Positions 7,027-14,100 of a stretch of 19,310 bases of DNA are shown here, piece after piece. The position numbers and the translations under genes were made by a program. Source of the DNA: an uncultured Clostridia bacterium (GTDB lineage Bacteria > Bacillota > Clostridia > RGIG6154); assembly GCA_934446135.1 (NCBI GenBank), contig CAKSDT010000024.1, positions 1-19,310 of the forward strand. Reading direction: 5' to 3'. Under the pieces are notes generated by a model. The model did no database searches and was not told where the DNA came from. It saw nothing but the letters and a program-made list of their open reading frames with translations. Positions within the stretch are counted from its first letter, which is position 1. Every line of letters begins with the position of its first letter.

Positions 7027-8376
7027 ATGAAACTTAAAACCTTTAAGGGCGGAATACATCCCAATCCAAAAAAGGAGAAGACTAAAAATATTCCCGTCAG
7101 GCCTTTGTCTGCACCTGAAGATATTTATATTCCTTTGAGGCAGCATATAGGTGCCGAATGTGAACCTTTGGTAAAAGCGGGCGATAAAGTTCTTATGGGA
7201 CAGAAAATAGGGGAAAGCAAATCTTTCATTTCTGCACCGGTGCATTCTTCGGTTTCGGGTGAGGTTGTTAAGATTGAAAATTATCCGCATCCGGGAGGCG
7301 GGGAAAGTCTTACTGTGTTCATTAAGAACGATTTTAATGATACCTTGGTCGATACTGTAAGACCGTGGAATCTTGATTTTAACAAACAAGATATTGTAAA
7401 TTACATAAATCATCTGACTAAGGAAGAAATCGTAAATAAAGTGAAGGAGGCGGGCATTACCGGTATGGGCGGTGCGGCTTTTCCGCTTCATGTTAAACTT
7501 TCACCTCCGGACGGTGTTGTAATAGATACCATTGTAGTAAACGGTGCGGAATGTGAGCCTTACTTAACTTCAGATCACAGGGCAATGCTTGAAAGACCTT
7601 ATGCGAGCATAATAGGTGCATTGATGGTTAAAAAGGCTGTTAATGCAAAGAGGATAATTATTGCAATAGAAAATAACAAGGTTGACGCAATAGAGATAAT
7701 GGAGGACTGCACTAAAGATTTTCCGGAAATTGAAGTAGGAAAACTTAAAACAAAATATCCCCAGGGAAGTGAAAAACAACTTGTTCAGGCTGTGACCGGA
7801 AGACAGGTTCCGTCGGGCGGACTCCCGTCTGCGGTTGGGATTGTTGTGTGCAATGTTGATACCTGTGCGGCAGTATCAAATGCGGTTGTGAGAAATATGC
7901 CTTTGATAGAAAGGAATGTGACAGTTTCGGGAAATGCAGTCAAAGAACCTAAAAATTTTTCCGTGAGAGTAGGAACCTTGTTTTCGGAACTTTTCGATAA
8001 CTGCGGAGGATTTAACGGTGTACCTCAGAAAATAGTTATGGGAGGACCCATGATGGGAATTTGTCAGGTTACCGAAAAGGTACCTGTTATTAAAGGAACA
8101 TCGGGCGTTCTGGCATTTTTAGAACCTCCTACATACGGAAAGGACGAAGGGGCTTGTATAAAATGCGGAAAATGTGTTGAGGTCTGTCCAATGCGGTTAA
8201 TGCCAAACTTCTTAACAGTATTTTCATTTGCAAAAGATACGGAAATACTTATGGAGAATAACATAAATGATTGTATGGAGTGCGGTTCCTGTGCATTTAT
8301 ATGTCCGCAAAGACGGTTTATTGTTCAGCACATAAAACAAGGAAAACTTTTGGTTAAAAATAACAGTAAGAAATAG
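7027..8376 (+). CDS. rnfC: Rnf complex subunit C (NADH/FMN-binding, iron-sulfur)
   Basis: RnfC is the peripheral cytoplasmic subunit where the Rnf complex (ferredoxin:NAD+ oxidoreductase coupled to Na+ or H+ translocation) exchanges electrons with NAD. The 449-residue protein starts with the typical GGIHP segment and a barrel-sandwich region (about 60-100). It continues with a complex I 51-kDa-like fold holding GMGGAAFP (146-153) for FMN/NADH and the GAECEPYL segment (173-180). Two [4Fe-4S] motifs follow: CIKCGKCVEVCP (377-388) and CMECGSCAFICP (416-427). The short form without the long C-terminal repeat of Proteobacterial RsxC is usual for Clostridia. GGGAG at 7017-7021 supports the ATG. It is the first rnf gene, and rnfD follows only after a 183-base gap, unlike the tight spacing of the rest. 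Confidence 0.96.
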   Translation: MKLKTFKGGIHPNPKKEKTKNIPVRPLSAPEDIYIPLRQHIGAECEPLVKAGDKVLMGQKIGESKSFISAPVHSSVSGEVVKIENYPHPGGGESLTVFIKNDFNDTLVDTVRPWNLDFNKQDIVNYINHLTKEEIVNKVKEAGITGMGGAAFPLHVKLSPPDGVVIDTIVVNGAECEPYLTSDHRAMLERPYASIIGALMVKKAVNAKRIIIAIENNKVDAIEIMEDCTKDFPEIEVGKLKTKYPQGSEKQLVQAVTGRQVPSGGLPSAVGIVVCNVDTCAAVSNAVVRNMPLIERNVTVSGNAVKEPKNFSVRVGTLFSELFDNCGGFNGVPQKIVMGGPMMGICQVTEKVPVIKGTSGVLAFLEPPTYGKDEGACIKCGKCVEVCPMRLMPNFLTVFSFAKDTEILMENNINDCMECGSCAFICPQRRFIVQHIKQGKLLVKNNSKK

Positions 8377-8385
8377 GAGGATAAT

Positions 8386-8475
8386 GTGAAAGTTTCTTTC
8401 ACACCAGCCTCCGGCGGGATTGAAAAGCCCGTGCGAAATTTTCCTTACTTTGTTCGGAAACGCACATGGGCGTAA
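8386..8475 (+). CDS. Possible 29-codon small ORF between rnfC and rnfD
   Basis: A GTG start sits 5 bases after AGGAGG (8375-8380), which itself overlaps the rnfC stop codon. The frame stays open for 29 codons and ends TAA at 8473. The predicted peptide is basic and includes the stretches FTPASGGIEKPV and FPYFVRKRTW. I recognise no family. The same bases form two hairpins, so the reading frame may be incidental to a structured element or a leftover of an inserted repeat. Coding is uncertain. Confidence 0.25.
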   Translation: MKVSFTPASGGIEKPVRNFPYFVRKRTWA

Positions 8476-8521
8476 TAATCTCTTATCATTCCTTACCCTG
8501 CCGATAAGAGATTTTTATTAC
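8472..8521 (+). terminator. Terminator-like hairpin inside the rnf operon
   Basis: GTAATAATCTCTTATC (8472-8487) pairs with GATAAGAGAT (8503-8512) and, after a two-base bulge, with ATTAC (8517-8521). The loop is 15 bases and a run of five T (8512-8516) follows the core stem. It could cause partial termination between rnfC and rnfD or act as an RNA-processing or stability element. The T-run being partly inside the extended stem makes full termination less certain. Confidence 0.45.
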
Positions 8522-8559
8522 TATTTGTGCCGATGCAGGGCGGCGGAATGGAGAATATT

Positions 8560-9507
8560 ATGGAAAGTAAACTTATTGTTTCATACGCTCCCCATATAAG
8601 AACAAAAAAGTCAACAAGCGTTTTAATGCGTGATGTCGTTATTGCACTCTTGCCGGCACTTTTGGCATCGGTATACTTTTTCGGGCTTCCGGCACTTATG
8701 CACACTTTTGTGTGCGTTTTAAGTGCAGTGTTATTTGAATTTTTATGGGAGAAGATTTTTGACAAAGCCATTACAATTTCCGATTTTTCGGCAGTTGTAA
8801 CAGGAATGCTTCTTGCATTTAATCTTCCTGTTTCGGCACCTTATTGGGTAGGAATTGTCGGTGCGGCATTTGCAATTATTATTGTAAAAATGTGTTTCGG
8901 AGGTTTGGGTTATAATTTTGTAAATCCGGCACTTGCGGGAAGGGTCTTCCTGCTTGCGTGTTGTCCTGTTATCATGACTAAGTGGACAGATCCGTCTTTT
9001 ACATTGAGTCTTAATTGCGACGCAGTATCGGGTGCAACACCTTTGGGACTTTTGAAAGAAAGCGGCGAATATGCCTTTTCTTATATGGATTTACTTTTGG
9101 GAAAAACAGGGGGTTGTCTTGGGGAAACTTCAGCGATAGCACTTCTTATCGGCTTTGTTTATCTTTTAGTGAGAAAAGTAATTGACTGGAAAATTCCTGT
9201 TATATACATAGGGGTTGTATTTTTACTTTGTACTCTGACAGGTAATGACGGACTTTATCACATTCTTTCGGGCGGACTTATGTTGGGTGCAATATTTATG
9301 GCAACCGATTATGTTACAAGTCCTATGACAGGAAAGGGACACATTGTCTATGCAATAGGACTCGGCGTTTTAACTTTTATTATAAGGGTATACGGAAAAC
9401 TACCCGAAGGGGTAAGTTATTCTATTCTTGTTATGAATGTTGTCACACCTCTTATCGATAAATATACCAAAAACAGGAGATACGGAGGCGTAAAAAATGA
9501 AAAATAA
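8560..9507 (+). CDS. rnfD: Rnf complex subunit D (membrane, covalent FMN)
   Basis: RnfD is an integral membrane subunit carrying covalently bound FMN on the electron path of the Rnf pump. The 315-residue protein is strongly hydrophobic, with about eight to ten predicted membrane helices. It contains DAVSGATPLGLL, with SGAT at 157-160, where T160 is the expected flavinylated threonine. ATG 8560 is chosen over the in-frame GTG 8527, ATG 8533 and ATG 8548: GGAG (8550-8553) lies 6 bases upstream, and the resulting start MESKLIVSYAPHI matches clostridial RnfD proteins. The gene ends 11 bases inside rnfG, implying translational coupling. The upstream gap holds the structured element described at 8386. 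Confidence 0.95.
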   Translation: MESKLIVSYAPHIRTKKSTSVLMRDVVIALLPALLASVYFFGLPALMHTFVCVLSAVLFEFLWEKIFDKAITISDFSAVVTGMLLAFNLPVSAPYWVGIVGAAFAIIIVKMCFGGLGYNFVNPALAGRVFLLACCPVIMTKWTDPSFTLSLNCDAVSGATPLGLLKESGEYAFSYMDLLLGKTGGCLGETSAIALLIGFVYLLVRKVIDWKIPVIYIGVVFLLCTLTGNDGLYHILSGGLMLGAIFMATDYVTSPMTGKGHIVYAIGLGVLTFIIRVYGKLPEGVSYSILVMNVVTPLIDKYTKNRRYGGVKNEK

Positions 9508-10033
9508 CAAAGAAGCGGTAAAAATGGTTGTTACTCTTACAGTGATTGCCATGGCGGTTGCTTTTATTATGAGTTTTGTAAACAAAATGACTGCCCCCGT
9601 AATTGAACAAAACGCTCAAAAATCACTAAACGAATCTTTAAATGCAGTTATTGTTGCCGATGAGTTTAATGTAATTGATAAGGATGACAGCAAAACTGTT
9701 TATGAAGCCTTAAATGGCGGAAAAAGGACAGGACTTTGCGTTATAAACACCGGAACGGGTTACGGCGGAGATATACAAATATTGACGGGGATATCAAATG
9801 ATAAAAAAGTAACCGGGATTGTAATATTAAGCCACGGTGAAACACCGGGACTTGGTGCAAATGCAGAGAAAAAAGAATTTACAGACGGATATAAAAACAA
9901 ATCGTACGAAATTAAAGTAAATAAAAATCAGGCATCGGAAAATGAAATTAAGGCAATTTCGGGAGCAACGGTTACATCAAAAGGTGTAACAAATGCTGTA
10001 AACGAGGCTTTAAAACTTGCCGAAAACTATTAA
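9497..10033 (+). CDS. rnfG: Rnf complex subunit G (covalent flavin, membrane-anchored)
   Basis: RnfG is the second covalent-FMN subunit of Rnf, anchored by one N-terminal helix with its flavin domain on the outer face of the membrane. The 178-residue product has a membrane segment at about 10-30 and an FMN-binding domain (PF04205 type) with GYGGDIQI and HGETPGLGA. The flavinylation motif is SGATVTS (155-161), where T160 is the expected attachment residue. The ribosome binding site GGAGG (9484-9488) lies within the end of rnfD, which it overlaps by 11 bases. Flavinylation normally needs ApbE (Ftp); no apbE gene is in this window, so it must be elsewhere. Confidence 0.95.
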   Translation: MKNNKEAVKMVVTLTVIAMAVAFIMSFVNKMTAPVIEQNAQKSLNESLNAVIVADEFNVIDKDDSKTVYEALNGGKRTGLCVINTGTGYGGDIQILTGISNDKKVTGIVILSHGETPGLGANAEKKEFTDGYKNKSYEIKVNKNQASENEIKAISGATVTSKGVTNAVNEALKLAENY

Positions 10034-10046
10034 GGAGGGGTATAAA

Positions 10047-10640
10047 ATGAAAGAATTTACAAAGGGACTTTTAAAAGAAAATCCCGTACTTGTTTTACTT
10101 TTGGGAATGTGCCCTTCTCTTGCAACCACAACTTCGGTTATAAATGCAGTAGGAATGGGACTTTCCGCAACAGCGGTTTTAGTCTGTTCAAATGTGGTGA
10201 TTTCACTCTTAAGAAAAGTAATTCCTCAGAAGGTAAGAATTGCGGCATACATAGTAATCATTGCAGCGTTTGTTACGGTGGTTCAACTTCTTTTGGAAGC
10301 ATATGTTCCTTCGCTTTCAAAATCCCTCGGTGTATTCATACCGCTTATAGTTGTAAACTGTATAATTCTTGCAAGGGCTGAGGCTTTTGCATCAAAAAAC
10401 AAAGTGGGGGCGTCATTTTTAGACGGTCTCGGAATGGGACTGGGATTTACTTTAGCATTGGTTTTAATTTCGACAGTCCGTGAGATTTTGGGTAACGGCA
10501 CATGGGCAGGAATAAGAATAATGAGCGGGGGTTATACACCGGCTTTAATGTTTATCCTTCCATCCGGGGGATTTTTAACACTGGGTCTTGTCCTGGGTGC
10601 AATCAATCTTATAAAGGGAAGGGGTAAAGAAAATGGCTGA
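10047..10640 (+). CDS. rnfE: Rnf complex subunit E (integral membrane)
   Basis: RnfE pairs with RnfA to form the membrane core of the ion-translocating complex. The 197-residue protein has about six predicted membrane helices. It carries the two family cysteines, in GMCPSLA (C22) and VVNCIILARAEAFA (C105), which together with the pair in RnfA are known from structures of Rnf/Nqr to hold an intramembrane [2Fe-2S] cluster. ATG 10047 follows AAGGAGGGG (10032-10040) and is preferred over the upstream in-frame ATG 10017, which lies inside rnfG and lacks a ribosome binding site. It overlaps rnfA by 8 bases. Confidence 0.95.
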   Translation: MKEFTKGLLKENPVLVLLLGMCPSLATTTSVINAVGMGLSATAVLVCSNVVISLLRKVIPQKVRIAAYIVIIAAFVTVVQLLLEAYVPSLSKSLGVFIPLIVVNCIILARAEAFASKNKVGASFLDGLGMGLGFTLALVLISTVREILGNGTWAGIRIMSGGYTPALMFILPSGGFLTLGLVLGAINLIKGRGKENG

Positions 10641-11223
10641 TTTGAGTTTGACGGCACTTTTGTCTATAGTTTTATCGGGCATTCTCACAAACAACTTTAT
10701 TTTTTCAAGATTTATGGGAACCTGTCCTTTCCTCGGAGTATCCAAAAAGACTTCAACGGCGGTCGGAATGGGTATGGCAGTAACATTTGTTATGACGCTT
10801 TCGGGAGCAGTTACATTTTTGGTTTACAAGTACATTCTTGTTCCTTTTGAAATGCAGTATATGAAAACAATTGTGTTTATATTTATCATTGCGGCGTTGG
10901 TGCAGTTTGTTGAGATGGCACTTCAGAAAATACTGCCGTCACTTTATACGGCACTTGGAATTTATCTTCCGCTCATAACGACAAACTGTGCGGTTTTGGG
11001 TGCAGTGCTTTTGGTTGTTGATACTTATAAATATAACACATTGATAGAGTCGGTTGTGTTTAATTTCAGCGGTGCCTTGGGATTTACCCTTGCTATAGTG
11101 CTTCTTTCAGGGGTAAGGGAAAGATTGGAGACTGCACCTATTCCTGAATTTTTAAAGGGATTTCCTATTGTTCTTATCTCTGCCGCACTTATATCTATGG
11201 CATTTGTGGGACTTAATTTTTAG
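10633..11223 (+). CDS. rnfA: Rnf complex subunit A (integral membrane)
   Basis: RnfA is the paralogue and partner of RnfE in the membrane core. The 196-residue product has about six membrane helices and the characteristic segments NNFIFSRFMGTCPFLGVSKK (C31) and YLPLITTNCAVLGAVL (C119), the cysteines expected to complete the [2Fe-2S] site with RnfE. The start overlaps the end of rnfE by 8 bases, with a purine-rich ribosome binding site (AAGGGAAGGGG, 10614-10624). The overlapping stop-start arrangement suggests equal production of the two subunits. Confidence 0.96.
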   Translation: MADLSLTALLSIVLSGILTNNFIFSRFMGTCPFLGVSKKTSTAVGMGMAVTFVMTLSGAVTFLVYKYILVPFEMQYMKTIVFIFIIAALVQFVEMALQKILPSLYTALGIYLPLITTNCAVLGAVLLVVDTYKYNTLIESVVFNFSGALGFTLAIVLLSGVRERLETAPIPEFLKGFPIVLISAALISMAFVGLNF

Positions 11224-11243
11224 ACCTGAAAGGTGGTTTTTGA

Positions 11244-12029
11244 ATGTATATTTTAATACCTGTTGCCGCTTTTGGAACTATAGGTCTTGTTATGGGTCTT
11301 GTGCTTGCGGCGGCATCAAAAGTTTTTAGTGTTGAAAAAGACGACAGAATTGATAAAGTTTTGGAAAGACTTCCCGGTGCGAACTGCGGAGGATGCGGAT
11401 ATGCGGGCTGTTCGGCCTGTGCGGAAGCAATAGTTAAAGGAGAGGCTGAAATTAACGCCTGTCCCGGAAACAGTCAGGAAAATGTAAGTTTAATAGCAAA
11501 AATTATGGGAGTCCGGGAAAAGACAACTGAGCCTAAAGCCGCTTTTGTAAAGTGCTGCGGTGAATACAAAAATGTAAACTACGGCTATTTCTTTGACGGA
11601 ACGAAAAACTGCAGCGATGTTTTTAAAATGCGTGGGGGAGATAAGGAGTGCGTTTATTCCTGTTTAGGGTACGGCGACTGCTTAAATGCCTGCAAATTCG
11701 GTGCCATTTCGTTAAAAGACGGTATTGCAGCAGTTAACAGAGAAAAATGCGTAGGCTGCGGAATGTGCAGAGATGTCTGTCCAAAGCAAGTTATTGACAT
11801 TTTGCCGAAAAAGGCAAAAGTTTATGTGAAGTGTTCTTCAAAAGAAAAAGGCGTTTTTGTTAAGAATAAATGCTCTGTCGGTTGTATCGGCTGCGGACTA
11901 TGCAGCAAAAACTGTCCTTTAGATGCAATAAATGTTATTGACAATCTTGCGGTTATAGATTACGATAAGTGTAGGGGTTGCGGTCTTTGTGCCGAAAAAT
12001 GTCCAAAAAAGATTATTATTAAGGTGTAA
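11244..12029 (+). CDS. rnfB: Rnf complex subunit B (polyferredoxin, ferredoxin-accepting)
   Basis: RnfB is the electron entry subunit that accepts electrons from reduced ferredoxin. The 261-residue protein has an N-terminal membrane helix (about 3-25) and then the proximal [4Fe-4S] domain with C48, C51, C56 and C73 (NCGGCGYAGC ... CPG). Ferredoxin-type motifs follow: CVGCGMCRDVCP (169-180), CIGCGLCSKNCP (214-225) and CRGCGLCAEKCP (243-254), with further cysteines at 139, 146 and 150 in a CLGYGDCLNAC segment that can pair with these as a four-motif array. AAGGTGG at 11229-11235 sets the start. It closes the rnfCDGEAB set, and the next gene begins 2 bases after its stop. Confidence 0.96.
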   Translation: MYILIPVAAFGTIGLVMGLVLAAASKVFSVEKDDRIDKVLERLPGANCGGCGYAGCSACAEAIVKGEAEINACPGNSQENVSLIAKIMGVREKTTEPKAAFVKCCGEYKNVNYGYFFDGTKNCSDVFKMRGGDKECVYSCLGYGDCLNACKFGAISLKDGIAAVNREKCVGCGMCRDVCPKQVIDILPKKAKVYVKCSSKEKGVFVKNKCSVGCIGCGLCSKNCPLDAINVIDNLAVIDYDKCRGCGLCAEKCPKKIIIKV

Positions 12030-12031
12030 CT

Positions 12032-13246
12032 ATGAAAAAAATTGCGGCAATTTTACTTATATTAGTGCTTGTTATCCCGTATTTTGCGAGTGCGGAAGAG
12101 GCAGGGAAAGGCACTGTTTCCTCGATTATTATTGATGCTGAAACAGGTCAGATTTTGTATGGAAACAATACAGAAACAGAGTTTTATCCCGGAGCACTTT
12201 CGGATATTGCACTTTTAGACCTTTACAGCCGTAATATCAATTCTGCCGATATTGTAACTGTTTCTGAAAATGCTTTTAATTCGGTTAATCCGGTATTTAG
12301 TTCGATAGGGGCATTAAAAGGCGAAAAATTTTCGGCAGAGGCACTTTTAAATGCAATAAATCTTATTTCTGCCGAAGATGCAAAATATGCTCTGAGCGAG
12401 GCTCTCGGAGTAAGTAAAGAGGAATTTAACAATCTTTTAAACGAAAATATCAAAAAAAGCGGTGCGTTATCAACAGACCTTTCTTATATTTTCAGCAAAA
12501 CACCGGAAAAATCATATTCTACCGTTTATGACATTGCAAATATTTTAAAATACGCATATAAAAATGAAAAATTCAGGAAAGTTTACAATAACAGTTCTTA
12601 TAAACTTCCAACAACTGATCTGACTTTTGACGAAAGAAATCTTGAAAGACGGGTTAAACTGTTTGAAAAAAAAGAAGGGCAGGATTATGATGTTACGGGT
12701 TATACCTATGATTTTAACACATATTCAAAAAATTCTGCCGCTTTTTATGCCGATAACGGAAAAAGAAAAATAATATGCGTAATCACGGGATGTGCGAGTT
12801 TTGAAAAACTTGAAAGCGAGGCACAAAAACTTGCTGAGTACGGATTTTCAGGATTTGTTGAGTTCACACTTAAAAAGGATAAAATTCCCGATTTGGAAGA
12901 GGACCTCCATCTTTATAAAGCATCTGAAGATGTTACTTTCCTTTTAAAAGCGGACGATAAAAAAAGCGGATTTAAATATGAATATTCGAAGGAAGGAATA
13001 AAGGTTTTTAATGATAAAGGTTCACTTCTTGCAATTGCACCCGTAAGTGTCACAAAACAATTTCCGGTTTATATTATAATAATAAGAATACTTTTGTTTT
13101 CACTTCTTGCAATAGTTATTCTTGTTCTCTGTCTTGCCTTTTACGGAGTGAGACGCCATAACCTGAAGAAAAAAGCAAGACGGGAAAAATTGAAAAAAAT
13201 TATGAGTGAATCCGAAAATATTCAAAAGGAAAAGGAAAAGGTTTAA
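12032..13246 (+). CDS. S11-type D-alanyl-D-alanine carboxypeptidase homologue, catalytic motifs lost (pseudoenzyme)
   Basis: The 404-residue protein has a signal peptide (about 1-21, cleavage after ASA), an S11 peptidase-like domain (about 27-280), a beta-rich linker and a C-terminal membrane helix (about 345-372) followed by a basic cytoplasmic tail. The fold alignment is good: AETGQILYGNN, the YPG position, LISAEDAKYALSEALG, TGYTYDFN and RKIICVITG all sit where DacF/PBP5 proteins have their landmarks. However, SxxK reads ALSD (A55, D58), SxN reads SAE (E115) and KTG reads VTG (V221). All three active-site motifs are gone, so hydrolysis is not expected. The frame is intact and the gene sits 2 bases after rnfB and directly abuts the next gene, arguing for a kept non-catalytic role such as peptidoglycan binding or scaffolding. 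Confidence 0.85.
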   Translation: MKKIAAILLILVLVIPYFASAEEAGKGTVSSIIIDAETGQILYGNNTETEFYPGALSDIALLDLYSRNINSADIVTVSENAFNSVNPVFSSIGALKGEKFSAEALLNAINLISAEDAKYALSEALGVSKEEFNNLLNENIKKSGALSTDLSYIFSKTPEKSYSTVYDIANILKYAYKNEKFRKVYNNSSYKLPTTDLTFDERNLERRVKLFEKKEGQDYDVTGYTYDFNTYSKNSAAFYADNGKRKIICVITGCASFEKLESEAQKLAEYGFSGFVEFTLKKDKIPDLEEDLHLYKASEDVTFLLKADDKKSGFKYEYSKEGIKVFNDKGSLLAIAPVSVTKQFPVYIIIIRILLFSLLAIVILVLCLAFYGVRRHNLKKKARREKLKKIMSESENIQKEKEKV

Positions 13247-13909
13247 ATGGATATTTTTATATTTATAATCGAACTTTTGGGCGTTGCAGCCTTTTCGCTT
13301 TCGGGAACGGTAACAGCTGAAAAAAACGGAATGGATTTTTTGGGAACGGTTGTTTTAGGCGTGTTAACCGCAGTCGGCGGCGGACTTATGAGGGATATAA
13401 TAATCGGAAAAATTCCGCCGGATATGTTTATAAATCCCGTTTATTCAATAACCGCAACACTTACAGCAATTATATTTTTTGTGATTGTGTGTTTCCCGAA
13501 AGGCAGAAAAATATTAGGTGGCGGAAAGTCAAAATTTTTGGTTGATATATTTGATACTCTGGGACTTACGGCTTTTGCAATTACGGGTGTAAATACGGTT
13601 GTTAATATGTACGGTACTTTGGGGTTTGGTTTTCTTGCAGTTTTCACCGGGACAATAACGGCAGTGGGAGGCGGAGTTTTAAGAGATATATGCACTGCAA
13701 AAATCCCTGTTGTGTTCAGAAAAAAACTTTATGCCGTTGTTGCGATTCTGGGAAGTATAATTTATTACATAATGCTTAAAGAAGGCATAAACGGCGGTTT
13801 AAGCGTTTGTGTTACTTCGGCCGTTATGATAACACTCAGACTTTGGGCAATGATTTGTAAAATTGATTTGCCGTCCGCTGAGAAAATAAGTAAGAGGTTT
13901 TTTGGGTAA
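13247..13909 (+). CDS. TRIC cation channel / YicG-like (UPF0126) membrane protein
   Basis: This 220-residue protein belongs to the UPF0126 family (PF03458), whose members are proposed small-ion channels of the TRIC type or glycine transporters; the substrate here is unknown. It is an internal duplication of a three-helix unit. Repeat 1 has GVAAFSLSGTVTA (12-24) and VGGGLMRDIIIGKIPPD (43-59). Repeat 2 has GLTAFAITGVNT (106-117) and VGGGVLRDICTAKIP (140-154). The GGGxxRD motifs at 44-50 and 141-147 are the conserved pair. The ATG follows the previous stop without a gap, with an AAGGAAAAGG ribosome binding site inside the previous gene. It is the last gene before the terminator, so it is co-transcribed with the rnf run. 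Confidence 0.88.
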   Translation: MDIFIFIIELLGVAAFSLSGTVTAEKNGMDFLGTVVLGVLTAVGGGLMRDIIIGKIPPDMFINPVYSITATLTAIIFFVIVCFPKGRKILGGGKSKFLVDIFDTLGLTAFAITGVNTVVNMYGTLGFGFLAVFTGTITAVGGGVLRDICTAKIPVVFRKKLYAVVAILGSIIYYIMLKEGINGGLSVCVTSAVMITLRLWAMICKIDLPSAEKISKRFFG

Positions 13910-13914
13910 AATAT

Positions 13915-13963
13915 AATATAATCTGCAAATTATATCGAATAATGAGCAGGTTATATTTTTTTT
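13915..13963 (+). terminator. Terminator at the end of the rnf transcription unit
   Basis: AATATAATCTGC (13915-13926) pairs with GCAGGTTATATT (13946-13957) over 12 positions with one G-T wobble. The loop is 19 bases and the 3' arm runs straight into a T tract ending at 13963. It sits 5 bases after the stop of the TRIC-like gene. Confidence 0.85.
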
Positions 13964-14023
13964 GCCCTTTTTTATCGGTAAATGAAAAATAAAGTATGTG
14001 AAAAGATTTTGTTTTACAGTTAC

Positions 14024-14057
14024 TTCAACAAAATTCGTTGTTTTCGGGGAGTATAAT
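14024..14057 (+). promoter_or_regulatory. Possible Spo0A-dependent promoter of spoIIE
   Basis: A TATAAT -10 box lies at 14052-14057 with no good -35 box 17 bases upstream, as expected for an activated promoter. At 14024-14040 two heptamers, TTCAACA and TTCGTTG, are separated by three bases. Read on the other strand they are CAACGAA and TGTTGAA, resembling the 0A box TGTCGAA (4 of 7 and 6 of 7) with the 10-base tandem spacing known from the abrB operator. Their position, around -37 to -27 relative to a start near 14064, fits Spo0A-activated sigma-A promoters. Spo0A control of spoIIE is established in Bacillus; here it is an inference. Confidence 0.5.
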
Positions 14058-14100
14058 TTAATCGTATATTATAGGCGGAATATCTAAAGGAGCGATTAAT

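Larger units (their letters stand above)
8386..8540 (+). other. Structured intergenic element between rnfC and rnfD
   Basis: Three consecutive hairpins fill this gap. The first is GTGAAAG/CTTTCAC (8386-8402). The second pairs GCCCGTGCG (8427-8435) with CGCAC-AT-GGGC (8461-8471), enclosing TTTCC/GGAAA (8440-8444 with 8456-8460). The third is the terminator-like stem at 8472-8521. Alternative pairings exist: GCACA (8462-8466) with TGTGC (8526-8530), and CCCTGC in the third loop (8496-8501) with GCAGGG (8535-8540), which could form a pseudoknot. It does not match the riboswitch consensus elements I checked (SAM, FMN, TPP, cobalamin, c-di-GMP-I). It may be a regulatory RNA or an inserted palindromic repeat. 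Confidence 0.5.

Noticed and set aside
6925..7491. Minus-strand ORF of 188 codons across the ABC exporter-rnfC junction
   Set aside because: It is antisense to two clearly conserved coding regions, has no plausible ribosome binding site, and its product shows no recognisable domain.
8403..8475. c-di-GMP-I riboswitch suggested by AGCCTCCGGC at 8406-8415
   Set aside because: Only this short segment resembles the class; the expected GNRA tetraloop-receptor arrangement and flanking conserved stems are absent.
13910..14100. Possible replication origin or small RNA in the AT-rich gap before spoIIE
   Set aside because: The gap is explained by a terminator (13915-13963) and a promoter region (14024-14057); no DnaA-box cluster is present.
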